In this document: piece after piece, positions 8,356-18,500 of the stretch
Numbering within the stretch: position 1 is the stretch's first letter
How the letters are laid out: every line of letters starts with the position of its first letter
Source: a virus
Length of the DNA stretch: 64,000 bases
Direction: 5' to 3' (one strand)
Virus record (IMG/VR): IMGVR_UViG_3300036781_000821
Span: 1-64,000 of that record
Program-made: the position numbers and the translations under genes
Notes under the pieces: generated by a model
Databases searched by the model: none
What the model was told of the DNA's origin: nothing
What the model saw: only the letters and a program-made list of their open reading frames with translations

Positions 8356-9096
8356 TTAACCGCCGCGAGCCCCACTCCGCGCAGGAGACACCCGCTCCAG
8401 AAACGAGCCGAGCCTGGCCGTCGCCCGGAACTGCGGAACTGCCTCCAACTCCTTGAATGCCGACGTAAAGGCGTTCGACAAACTCCACATAGTCCGCGGC
8501 TGGAACTCTTCCACCTGCGGGTCGAAGTAGTTACCGTGAACCAGGCGTGCCAAATGGCGCGGCACCTCCAGTTCACTCTCAACGAACGCCTGGTAGATGA
8601 CGAGCTTGGCAGTCACGTCCGAAATCTGGCTCTCCCGCCACACCTCGATCTGCCTTTGCATCGGTTCGAAATTCCGCTGCATTCGATCCACACCAATCGA
8701 TAGAGCATCGACGAGCGAAAAGCTTTTCGAGTGCTTGGCTAAGACAGGTGTAAAGTCCCCGCTGAAGGCCATATTGTCGCAAACCAAGACCCGATAGCCG
8801 ACAGTAAGCGCAAGACGCATCGACTTGTCGTTGGCATTGCGTAGGCCGATGGAAAACCGGCAACCATGCATGCCTGTTTCGAGGTCCATGACGCCAAACA
8901 TGCGCATGCCATCGTGCGAAACAGCGTACTCGTCACGAACCACGCCGATGTGCCGGAAGCCCAACGTCTCGACCACCGCCTGGACAATCTCGTGATGTGG
9001 GATTGGTTGATGAGTTCTCGTAGATTCCGGGACGGGAATGTGTTGCAAATCCGCCCTGGTGATCTTTCCTGTCTGGGAAAGTAAAGTTGCGGTCAT
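8356..9096 (-). CDS. DUF932 plasmid/phage-like protein
   Basis: This 246-residue protein resembles the DUF932 family (phage/plasmid-related, TIGR03299-like). Visible family-like parts are the regions GFRHIGVVRDEYAVSHDG, MFGVMDLE and GLRNANDKSMRLALTVGYRVLVCDNMAF. Members occur on plasmids and phages, and their biochemical role is unsettled. The ATG at 9096 has AAGGAG about 10 bases upstream. It stands alone, tail-to-tail with the truncated Solibacter fragment. Confidence 0.78.
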   Translation of the reverse strand: MTATLLSQTGKITRADLQHIPVPESTRTHQPIPHHEIVQAVVETLGFRHIGVVRDEYAVSHDGMRMFGVMDLETGMHGCRFSIGLRNANDKSMRLALTVGYRVLVCDNMAFSGDFTPVLAKHSKSFSLVDALSIGVDRMQRNFEPMQRQIEVWRESQISDVTAKLVIYQAFVESELEVPRHLARLVHGNYFDPQVEEFQPRTMWSLSNAFTSAFKELEAVPQFRATARLGSFLERVSPARSGARGG

Positions 9097-9757
9097 AAAG
9101 AACGTACTCCTTTGTGATGTTCAGGCGAGGTCAAGCCTCACCTTCCGCGATTCACTCTAGGCTGCCAGGCCACGATGAGAAAGAGGACTAAACTTGCCCA
9201 AAGCGCAAGGAGGCGATGGCTCCAGCTGCATCCATTGGAGATGGACCGGCTCGTCGTTCCCGCTCTTTCGGGCATAATCCGCCGTCCGCTACGGCCATGA
9301 AGAGAGGCGGTGCTGGATCGCGAAAAAGCGCTTCGGTGAAGGGGACGAATGACGATAGGTTCTCGACTCCGCACTGATGATGCGTACTGGAGCAGTTGGA
9401 AGAGAACCGGGATCAGCCAAGCGCTCTCTTCACCGCTCGTTGATCGGACCGGTGGGCCGAGCGGCGCTTCCAGTAAGCCTTAAGCCGCGGGTAAATTGAC
9501 GCGGCCTGGACCGATAGGTTCACCGATGGAACAAAGCAAATCAGAGTGTTTTGTGATAACTAGCATCCCGGAACGCCGACCAACAAGAAGAATCGAAGAG
9601 AGAACACAAATAAGGCGATCAACGTGTCTCGTTTTGACTTCTGTGCGTGCTCATTGCTAGGATGAGTCGTCGTGTTTCCCGAGAAAGCATTTGGAGCTAC
9701 ACGATATAACTCTTTGAAATCGTTTCCTAATCTGAATGTCCGAATTGGAGGTGGATC
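9097..9757. other. Non-coding gap, 661 bp
   Basis: No convincing gene, repeat or RNA was seen. It separates the leftward DUF932 gene from the rightward operon at 9758 and should hold both promoters. I could not single out clear -35/-10 pairs. Confidence 0.4.
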
Positions 9758-10594
9758 GTGCCTCTTCCTGCGTGGCTGGATGCACTTCGCCAAACGGAGG
9801 TCATAGCTGCCGTTCGTAGCCTGCCGGAGACAGGTGGAAATCATTTCCGCGGTCTCCATAAGGATGAAGTCGTTAACCTAGTAATCGGGGGCGGTCAGGC
9901 TGATTTCGACCTGCCGTACAAGCACCTCACCGCCAGGGATCGGGCGCTGCTCTACGCCTACTTTAACCAGCTTGGACATCTTGAGGAACTTCACGAAGCG
10001 TTCACGCAGCTCTTCGGCACAGGGCGACCAGATCAGCCACTCATCGTAGTAGACGTGGGGTGCGGACCGTTTACTGGCGGACTGGCTCTGGCAGCCGTCC
10101 TCGGCCCTGAGATTCCATTCAGCTATATTGGCGTTGATCGCTCATTAGCGATGCGCGAATTAGGCGAGCACTTCGCTAGCGCTGCGGAGCGCGTTGGCGC
10201 GTTCAATTGCGCTGGGCGGAAGTGGGTACAAGACGTAAACGCCATTGACTGGACCAACGCACCAGGATGGCGCCCAGTTCTGGTTATTGCGTCTTATCTT
10301 TTGGCGAGCCCAACGCTGAATGCGGAAGCCCTAGTTGCGGAGCTCGATCTACTTTACACACGTTTCGGAAGGGGATCCGTGACAATTTTGTACACCAACT
10401 CGCCGAACTCTACACCGAATCGGAGCTTTGCGGCTTTCAGAGCAGCCCTCGAAATGCGGGGCTTCGCCGTAATCGCTGACGATCATGGATCGATCACTAT
10501 CAACCGGTACCAGGGCTCTAAGGAACGAAAACTCCGGTATGCGCTGCTCCATCGCGGAGAACAGCGGATTCTCGATGTCCAGGAACCCCGATGA
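9758..10594 (+). CDS. SAM-dependent methyltransferase-like protein
   Basis: A class I SAM-binding motif is visible, VDVGCGPFTGG (residues 98-108), followed by GVDRS (125-129) for the ribose contact. No DNA-methylase DPPY/SPPY motif is present. The later VIASYLLAS segment resembles motif IV of RNA-methyltransferase-like (Rsm22-type) enzymes more than DNA methylases, so RNA or another substrate is possible. The start is GTG 9758 with GGAGGT 5 bases upstream. Its stop overlaps the next gene by 4 bp, so the three genes to 14492 form a tightly coupled operon. The substrate cannot be deduced. Confidence 0.65.
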   Translation: MPLPAWLDALRQTEVIAAVRSLPETGGNHFRGLHKDEVVNLVIGGGQADFDLPYKHLTARDRALLYAYFNQLGHLEELHEAFTQLFGTGRPDQPLIVVDVGCGPFTGGLALAAVLGPEIPFSYIGVDRSLAMRELGEHFASAAERVGAFNCAGRKWVQDVNAIDWTNAPGWRPVLVIASYLLASPTLNAEALVAELDLLYTRFGRGSVTILYTNSPNSTPNRSFAAFRAALEMRGFAVIADDHGSITINRYQGSKERKLRYALLHRGEQRILDVQEPR

Positions 10595-11688
10595 AGCTAC
10601 CCACATGGGATGAATTAATTCTAGAACAGCTGAACGTAATGGAGCATCCATTAGACCAACCGCTATTTGTGGCAGGTCCGCCTGGTTCAGGGAAGACAGT
10701 CTTGGCGGTGCGCCGGGCGGAAATGGCTTCCGATAAAGGTCAACCTGTGGCCCTCGTAACATATAACCGCATGCTGCGAAGATTAGCCGCGATCCTGACT
10801 GGTGGTGATACCGTTGCGAATACGATGCACCGCTTTGCGTACCTCGATTATCGGAACCGAACGGGTACCGCTCCTCCCGGGTTCTTGTACCGCCCGAGCT
10901 ACGACTACGATTGGGATACGATGTTGGCGACGCTGGATGGACACGCCAACGCTGAAGCCAACTGGGATCATGTTGTGGTAGATGAGGGACAGGACCTTCC
11001 TGAAGGGTTTTTTCGATACCTTCGTCGACACGCCGCTCGTGTATTAACTGTTTTTGCAGACGAGGACCAAGCTCTAGACGATCGCAGAACGACTTTGACG
11101 CAGATTCGGACAGGGGCAGAACTCCCGAATCCTATTCTGCTTAAGGAGAATCACCGAAACCGTCCCGAAATTGCGGCGGTGGCTGAGCACTTCCATAGCG
11201 GCGTGCTGCCCGCTGCCACGCCGCGGCGACCTGTCCTCGGGCAACGACCGCGGCTGATCCAGAGGCCGTCAATCGTCGACACCGTCGAGCTAATCGCAAC
11301 ATGGCTTGAGAATCGTGGGGGAACCATCGGCGTCATTGTTGCCAAGAACTCAATGGCTGAGCGTGTTCGCCAGGCACTGACGAGCCGCTTATCCGGAAGG
11401 CGCGTCGATTGCTACACTTCGGGAAGGAACAATGAAGACCAGATTCAGCTTCTCGATGACGGTGTTACGATTCTGAACAAGAAGTCTGTCAAGGGACAGG
11501 AGTTTGACTCGGTGTTCCTTCTGGAGTTGGAACAGTTTGTTCCGTGTGCGACCGAGGTGATGAAACGGGGCATGTACATGATGTGTTCGCGAGCGCGTGA
11601 CCATCTATTCTTAGTGTATGGAGCCGCCGGCTTGACTGCCGCTGCGATGAAAGCGTTGCCGGGAGCCGATGTTCTGGAGCGTGGATGA
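10591..11688 (+). CDS. Compact UvrD-like superfamily 1 helicase/ATPase
   Basis: The SF1 motifs are present in order: Walker A GPPGSGKT (29-36), motif II DEGQ (131-134), FADEDQ (155-160), KGQEFD (301-306) and motif VI MYMMCSRARDHL (328-339). At 365 residues it is about half the size of UvrD or Rep and lacks the 1B/2B insertions, so it is a minimal two-domain motor. It overlaps both neighbours by 4 bp (10591-10594 and 11685-11688), which implies translational coupling and fixed stoichiometry. It probably acts on nucleic acid together with the flanking methyltransferase-like and AlkB-domain proteins. Confidence 0.82.
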   Translation: MKLPTWDELILEQLNVMEHPLDQPLFVAGPPGSGKTVLAVRRAEMASDKGQPVALVTYNRMLRRLAAILTGGDTVANTMHRFAYLDYRNRTGTAPPGFLYRPSYDYDWDTMLATLDGHANAEANWDHVVVDEGQDLPEGFFRYLRRHAARVLTVFADEDQALDDRRTTLTQIRTGAELPNPILLKENHRNRPEIAAVAEHFHSGVLPAATPRRPVLGQRPRLIQRPSIVDTVELIATWLENRGGTIGVIVAKNSMAERVRQALTSRLSGRRVDCYTSGRNNEDQIQLLDDGVTILNKKSVKGQEFDSVFLLELEQFVPCATEVMKRGMYMMCSRARDHLFLVYGAAGLTAAAMKALPGADVLERG

Positions 11689-14492
11689 GCGTAAAGCAGA
11701 TTCCAATGGATTTCGTAGTTCCGGAAAGGAGGATGGACGGCCCCGTTGCTATGGGAAGCCTTTGGCTCGGCCTCACGGTGGATCATCGTGTTCTCTTTGA
11801 GGGACTTCAGGATGATTGGCTGCGCCCGCGTGAAGGAACTCACGGCTACGTCTTGGGTCGTCGAGCTTTCCCTGTCAATCGCGACGAACTCGCTGAGGGG
11901 CATCGCATTCTTGTTCGCATAAAACTAGATCCTACGCACCTCCCCCGATTGCCGGTTTATCGTCTTCAGGCTGGCGAATGGGCGCTTTCTTCAGTCCTTG
12001 CTGATGGGCCGGGCGATTCTCCTATCTTCTGGCCCGGCGTCATCCCGACCTTCGCCATATCAGACTTATTGGTCTCTTCAGATGAAGAGAGAGCACGGCT
12101 TGCCGGATTGGCCCGGCAGGTTTCGAACGTGGCACTGCCGTCAGTGCCACGCACACTGAGGCCTGGAAAAGACCTTGCTATTCCCCCGAGCGCCCTACCG
12201 CCCGAGCCAAGAGCGGGGATCGAATTGCCCGCAGGGTTAGACGCAGTCCGCGGTTCCATCGCAATGGGGATGTGGGCTATCCCACGAGTGGAACCATGGG
12301 CCGATTTGCTCTGCAAGAGTTTCGGACCCAATGCGATGGAGGAGCTGCCCTCGCTTGCCGGGTACCTTCACTCACCGTGGTGGGTTGCACCGCCCTGGAT
12401 TCGGAGATCGCCTCAATTACCCCTCTCTGGGCAAGAGCATCTATGGCTCGCTGCGATTCGTGTTTTCAGTAGGGCGCGCGCGGCACCGCAATTATTGGAA
12501 TCCGACCTGGTACAACAAATTGTTGAAGATGCCGGGCGCACCGCGTCGGACGACGACTTGCGCCGTCTCGGGGCTTGGGCAGACGAAACAAACCTGATAC
12601 TCCGAGGAAATACTCGACTCGAATTAAAAGATTGGAAATTGAATCCAGTCAGTAAGGCCATCCAGCTGGTGTTGGCACGCCCAGATCCCTCAAGTTTCGC
12701 GAAGTGGAAAGACGACCTTCCCTCGTTGCCACCGACTATCTGGTTCTCGGCCGCGGCCCTGTGTGGGCTCGTACATGGGTATCGGCGCCTTCCGATGTCG
12801 TTCAGGGGAGACGTCGAACAGCGACGTTTATTTGCGATTTATGCCCTTCATGCACTCGGTCCTGCGCCGCTCCCTGAAAACTGGGCCGCTTTAGTGCGAG
12901 CGGCCCCAGAATGGCATCGGGACTCAGGCGACATTGTGTTTTCCTGGTCGCGAACCGTGTATGCGCGAAAGGCTGAACACGCACGAGCAAAATGGTTCAC
13001 CTCGGATTTGGAGGACATAGCCGTCAGGAAGTCGGCAGAAGAAATTAGTCGGGCCAATCGGTGGCCTTGTGTTACTACCAGGGTCATTGTCCCAGGATGC
13101 GAGGTCCCGTTCTCCGGTGAATCCGTAGAAGTAATCGCGGGTCCACCGCAACATCTGGCGATGAAGGGCCGTACAGAATTCACGCTGCCTCCCGACGCGG
13201 TGTTTGAGCCGATTCTTGATCCAAAAGAATTCCGTCGGTGTATTGTGACCGAGGGGGCCACCGTTCCTATACCGGGGCCGCCGCAGCGAATCCTGCCGAC
13301 TGCAGTATCGATAGAGGTTCCGAAGCCGATCGGTGTTCCTGGGTTAGCTTATGTCCGAGAGTTTTTAACTGAGGCTCAACAGGCAGACCTGATTGCAATT
13401 ATCGATAAAGGCGAATGGAATTCTGAGCTTCGCCGCCGAGTTCAGCATTTCGGGTGGCGCTACGACTACAAGACTCGCGAGATCGATATGTCGATGAGAC
13501 TAGGTCCCTTACCTCCATGGGCGAGCGCGTTAGCAGAGAGGCTTAATTTAGAAGGGCTTCTACCGCACGTCCCTGACCAGGTGATTGTGAATGAGTACGT
13601 TGAGAATCAGGGAATCAGTAGGCACATTGACTGTGTCCCTTGTTTCGATGATGGTGTGGCGATGATCAGCCTCCTTGAATCGTGGGAAATGATATTCCAG
13701 AAGAAGGGCGAAGGGACACAAGTGGCCAAGCTACTAGAGGACCGTAGCGTTACAGTTATGAGTGGCGATGCGCGTTACCAGTGGTCACACGAGATTCCTG
13801 CGAGGTACTCGGAGCCCACTGGCCTGCGTCGGCAGCGGCGGGTCTCAGTGACTTTCCGCAAAGTGAAGGTGAGCGACACTCCTCGCCTTCGCGAATCCCG
13901 CGGCCGTTCTCGCAATAGCGGTTTGCCCGCGCGCAAGAAAGCCTTGTCCTCTCCCGTGCAGGTCAAGGTTGATCGAATTCGCGCAACAGATCCGACATTA
14001 ATGGCCACCAGGACCGCCGATGAGTCGCGTGGGATGGCAAGAGAAATAGATGTCCAGTTGCGGGCACACGAAGGAGGCATAGTAGTTGCCGCCCGTCAGG
14101 TACAGGATGGCGACAAGGCACTCGCGGCACGAATCACTGTCGTGGACATCCGCACGTTTCAAGACGGAAAGCTGATCACGAGTAAGCAGTTTCATTCGAA
14201 CGAAGGCCGCTTCCTATACCATGCCATCCAACTTAGAAGAGTTGTGGGTACAGAGGGTGACCTTCATTACGGTGACGAAGGGTTGTGGTGGCTAGTGTAC
14301 CCCATGAAGGGTAAGCAAAGCGTTCAGATGTATTGGCCGGACCGACCGATAGACCACGGCAAACAACTACCACCTGGGAGATATTGTGCTGCGTTAGAAA
14401 TCTGGATTGGAGAGAAGAGTCTTCGGTTTGAGGCGCTCTGGGAAATTGACGCAGAACACAGGGTTACGACTTCTAGGATCGAGCGCAAATGA
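11685..14492 (+). CDS. Large protein with AlkB-like 2OG-Fe(II) dioxygenase domain
   Basis: In this 935-residue protein, residues about 548-727 match the AlkB fold. The iron ligands are HID (H647, D649) and H702, and RVSVTFR (719-725) fits the AlkB RxNxTxR 2-oxoglutarate/substrate motif. AlkB enzymes remove alkyl groups from nucleobases by oxidation. Residues 1-540 contain an unrecognised, mostly globular region; residues about 750-930 form a second unknown domain. AlkB alone is about 200 residues, so this is an unusual multidomain form. It is the last gene of the operon and may sense or edit modified bases in concert with the helicase and methyltransferase-like protein. Confidence 0.78.
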   Translation: MSVKQIPMDFVVPERRMDGPVAMGSLWLGLTVDHRVLFEGLQDDWLRPREGTHGYVLGRRAFPVNRDELAEGHRILVRIKLDPTHLPRLPVYRLQAGEWALSSVLADGPGDSPIFWPGVIPTFAISDLLVSSDEERARLAGLARQVSNVALPSVPRTLRPGKDLAIPPSALPPEPRAGIELPAGLDAVRGSIAMGMWAIPRVEPWADLLCKSFGPNAMEELPSLAGYLHSPWWVAPPWIRRSPQLPLSGQEHLWLAAIRVFSRARAAPQLLESDLVQQIVEDAGRTASDDDLRRLGAWADETNLILRGNTRLELKDWKLNPVSKAIQLVLARPDPSSFAKWKDDLPSLPPTIWFSAAALCGLVHGYRRLPMSFRGDVEQRRLFAIYALHALGPAPLPENWAALVRAAPEWHRDSGDIVFSWSRTVYARKAEHARAKWFTSDLEDIAVRKSAEEISRANRWPCVTTRVIVPGCEVPFSGESVEVIAGPPQHLAMKGRTEFTLPPDAVFEPILDPKEFRRCIVTEGATVPIPGPPQRILPTAVSIEVPKPIGVPGLAYVREFLTEAQQADLIAIIDKGEWNSELRRRVQHFGWRYDYKTREIDMSMRLGPLPPWASALAERLNLEGLLPHVPDQVIVNEYVENQGISRHIDCVPCFDDGVAMISLLESWEMIFQKKGEGTQVAKLLEDRSVTVMSGDARYQWSHEIPARYSEPTGLRRQRRVSVTFRKVKVSDTPRLRESRGRSRNSGLPARKKALSSPVQVKVDRIRATDPTLMATRTADESRGMAREIDVQLRAHEGGIVVAARQVQDGDKALAARITVVDIRTFQDGKLITSKQFHSNEGRFLYHAIQLRRVVGTEGDLHYGDEGLWWLVYPMKGKQSVQMYWPDRPIDHGKQLPPGRYCAALEIWIGEKSLRFEALWEIDAEHRVTTSRIERK

Positions 14493-14811
14493 AGCCACAA
14501 ACGCACGGCCGAGCGCGCGCAGTGTACCGACAACGTACATCGGAGAGCCCAAAAGAGCCTAAGTCAGCCCAGATAATCCGAAGAGCTCTTCCCCCTATGC
14601 CTCTGCATCTGTGGGAGTTTCGCTGATTCTAAAAACCACTTGCTTGCTGGCATAGCGGCCCTGAAAAGGCTGGCGTCGGCGCTTGGCCCTGGCTTCTTCC
14701 ACGGGAATTCTTCGTCGCTGGCCTCTGCTACGCGTCGTCTGCACCCCCGTTGTTTTCGTTGACAGATTCGAGTAAAGTATGCAGCATTACCTCTAAAAGG
14801 AAGGAGCTGCA
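14493..14811. other. Non-coding gap, 319 bp
   Basis: No gene is supported here. The last 20 bases carry AAGGAAGGAGC, the ribosome-binding site of the next gene. No clear terminator with a T-run was found. Confidence 0.4.
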
Positions 14812-15510
14812 ATGGCGAAACAAGCTAACGTCATTTCGCATTGGTCGCAACTCATCGAGAATTTCCAGACCTCATCGCTTGACTTCTATACCTCCGTCGA
14901 GAGGGCGGTCGGAACAAGGGCTGTCCCGGAGATCCACTGGAGTCGCGTGGAGCACAAGGAAGGCGGTCTCGCCAGCGCAAACCGAGAGTACGTTCGCATG
15001 CATCGTGGCAAACATGCGTTCGATATCTGTGCGGCGCCCTTCGGCACCGGCTTCTTCATCTCATGGTGGTTTACGGAACCGCCCTTGCGCTTCGGCTTTC
15101 TCTATACCGTCGCCGTCTTTTTTGGAGTCCTAATCGCCGCCGACATTGCCTACACTATGGGCTTCGCGTTGGGAATAGCGATCTCGGGATTTGGCCTCGG
15201 CTTCCTGATGGCTGGCGCTGGTGTGTTCTTGGGCGTACCACTTCTGCTCTGGCTCATCGGAAATGGCCTGCGTCAAGGCATTATCCTGGGCGAAAGTATG
15301 GTTCTGGCAATGCCGCTCGTCGGCTGGCTATACGAGCGGGTTTTCGCTCCCGCAACTTTCTATAACCTTGATACTGCTCTGATGTTCCAGGAAGCAGTAC
15401 ACAATGCCGTCCTAGAAGTGCTCGATTGTGTCACCGCGGACAAGGGAGTTCGCGCGCTTACCGAAGCTGAGCGCAAGCCCATCATGAAGCGCTTAGCTGC
15501 GTCGGTCTGA
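14812..15510 (+). CDS. Multi-pass membrane protein next to the VirD4/HerA-like ATPase
   Basis: The protein is 232 residues, with a soluble N-terminal 70 residues and then three or four Gly-rich hydrophobic stretches between about 75 and 185 (for example GFALGIAISGFGLGFLMAG). The C-terminus is helical and soluble. GGAG lies 6 bases before the ATG. The ATPase gene starts 3 bases after its stop, so the two proteins probably work together, perhaps as a membrane anchor for DNA translocation. No family is recognised. Confidence 0.62.
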   Translation: MAKQANVISHWSQLIENFQTSSLDFYTSVERAVGTRAVPEIHWSRVEHKEGGLASANREYVRMHRGKHAFDICAAPFGTGFFISWWFTEPPLRFGFLYTVAVFFGVLIAADIAYTMGFALGIAISGFGLGFLMAGAGVFLGVPLLLWLIGNGLRQGIILGESMVLAMPLVGWLYERVFAPATFYNLDTALMFQEAVHNAVLEVLDCVTADKGVRALTEAERKPIMKRLAASV

Positions 15511-15513
15511 TGT

Positions 15514-18500
15514 ATGTCTTGCGAGTCTTCGTCTAGCGAAGCCCTGACTCGGCAGTTCTATAACTGGGAAGTCCGGGGAAGGGGATGGGAAGTCTGGGGC
15601 CAGCCGGTTGAGCTGGAGCCGCCGTTCCGTCCTTTCTTCGGTCACTTCCTCGCGGGGATGCCCGGTACCCGAAAAGATGACGGTCGAAAACCGACGTTTC
15701 TAAGTTCGTTCTTCGATCGGCTCAAACCGATGGGTACCGCCCCTGAGTTGATTGCCACCGAGGAGGAACCGGCAGCCACGTACCTGACGGATGAACCCTC
15801 CATTCTTGAAATACAGACCGCGCTTCCGCCGGAGATGAAGATCACCAAAGATGCTGCCAGCCAATTCCTGCTCAGTCTGGGACACGTCTCCCGTCCGGTC
15901 AGTTTCGAGGTTATCGGCACAGGCGAATCCATCGTGGTGCAAATGGCCTGTGCTCGACCCGATCACCGCCAGATCCGCGAACAACTGCAAGCGTACTTCC
16001 CAGACGCGATCCTCACGGAGCGACACGGACACCTGGGAGCGCTATGGGATGAAACCGGGGCACGCGAGAGCGTTGCCGTTGATTTCGGTTTATCGAAAGA
16101 GTTCATGCGTCCTCTACGTTCTTACGAACGGTTCGATCCTGATCCGTTGGCCGGTCTCATTGGAACCATGGCCGAACTATCGAAAGATGAAGTTGCCGTA
16201 TTCCAGGTGCTCTTCACCCCAGTACGGCATGCATGGCCGGAGAGCATCATTAGGGCAGTAACCGATGCAGAAGGCAACTCCTTCTTCCTTGATGATCCGT
16301 CCATGATCAAACTGGCTGCGGATAAAGTATCGTCGCCGCTCTTTGCCGCGGTCGTCCGCGTTGCCGCTCAGAGCCCACGGAGAAAGAGGGCGTGGCGGAT
16401 CGTCCAAGGCATCGGCAAATCACTCCGCCAATTTGCCGATGCTGCCAGCAATGAGTTCATTCCGCTTGCAAACGATGACTATGAGGATGGGCAACACGCG
16501 CGTGATGTCGTCGCGCGAGCGAGTTGCCGTTCGGGCATGCTGCTCAACTGCAATGAGCTGCTCTCACTTGTTCATCTACCATCGGCGTCCGCACGGACAG
16601 TCAAGCTCAAGCGGGAAGAACGGCGGACGAAGGCGGCGCCAGTTCTCGCATTCGGCCACAAGCTTGCCATAGGCGAGAATCACCACGCCGGCAAAACCAA
16701 ACACATAACGATGAGTCCCGACCAGCGGGTACGGCATATGCACGTTATTGGGACATCCGGGAGTGGTAAAAGCACGCTCCTGTTGAACATGATTGCTGAG
16801 GACATTCGGAACGGGGAAGGCCTGGCGGTGCTCGATCCCCATGGGGATTTGATTGACCAGGTGCTCGGTCACATTCCCGAGGAGCGGATCGGTGACGTGG
16901 TGCTCGTTGATCCCTCTGACGAAGCCTATCCCATCGGATTCAACATTCTCTCCGCTCACTCCGAGCTTGAACGGAATCTTCTCGCGTCGGATCTGGTTTC
17001 AGTCTTTCGCAGACTCTCGACCTCCTTTGGCGATCAAATGACCACCGTGCTGGCCAACGCCATCATGGCATTTCTAGAGAGCGATGAAGGGGGGACTCTC
17101 TCGGACCTTCGAAGGTTTCTCGTTGAGCCTGGCTTCCGAGCCGAGTTTCTCCAGTCGGTTCGCGACCCTGAGATTGTGTACTACTGGGAGAAAGAATTCG
17201 CGCTTCTCGCGGGTAAACCGCAAGGCCCGATCCTGACCCGGCTCGATACCTTTCTCCGACCCAAGGTCATCCGGTACATGGTTTCGCAAAAGCAGAACCG
17301 CATTGATTTCGCGGCGATTATGAATAGCCGAAAGATCCTCCTGGTCAAGCTTGCCCAGGGTCTCATCGGCGAGGAGAACTCATATCTCTTAGGTACACTC
17401 ATGGTCTCGAGGATCAATCAGATGGCCATGAGCCGCCAGAATATGGCCGCTTCGGAGCGCAAGCACTTCTATCTCTATATCGATGAGTTCCACAACTTTA
17501 TAACGCCATCGCTCGCAGCGATTCTCGCCGGTGCACGGAAATACAACCTCGGGCTGATCCTCGCGCACCAAGAACTGCAGCAGCTTTCGACTCGCGACGG
17601 TGACGTGGCAAGTGCCGTGATTTCGAATCCATACACACGAGTCTGCTTTCGACTCGGCGACTTCGACGCAAGGAAGCTGGAAGACGGATTCTCTTATTTC
17701 AAAGCCAAAGATCTCCAGAACCTCGCGGTCGGGGAGGCGATCTGCCGCATCGAACGGGCGGAGTATGATTTCAATCTGAAGATCACGCCGCTTCCTGCGG
17801 TGGAGCCGGAGGTCGCCGCACGGCGTCGGGAGCAGATTATCGCCTCCTCACGGGAGCGATATGCGACGCGGCGCGAGGATGTAGAGACGCTGCTTCGTGC
17901 CGGGCATTCGGTCGCGGAGGAGCCGTCGGCTCCCGCTTCGAGGAAGACGGCGAAGATCAGGGTTCCCGTTCCGCTCCCGACTGAGAAACTCGCAACGGAG
18001 GAAACCCTACCGGCGGTCGCGACACCGGGCCGCGGGGGAGAGCATCATAAATATCTCCAGCAGCTCATAAAGCGCTGGGCGGAGGCTCGCGGATACGCGG
18101 TCACGATAGAAAAATCGATCCTCGACGGTCTGGGATCGATCGATGTAGCTTTGGAGAAGGGGAACCGTTCGGTCGCGTGCGAGGTGTCGGTGACCACCGA
18201 TCCCCAGCACGAAGTCAGCAACGTTCAAAAGTGCCTGGCCGCTGGCTTTGACGAGGTGATGCTCATTTCTTCGGAGAAGAAGGTGCTCGCCGCCGCGCGG
18301 CACGCCCTGGTCTCGGTGCTCAGCTCCGCTCAGTACCGGCAGGTGAGGTTCCTGACGCCGGAGGAACTCTTCTCTTTCCTGGAAAGTTCGGAGGCCAAGC
18401 CCGCTGCGAAGGGGGCGAGCGCCGATCCGGACGAGATGTTGACCGCCAAGGAAGTAGAGGAGCTCCTCCGGATCGACGTGAAGACGGTTTACAGCTACGC

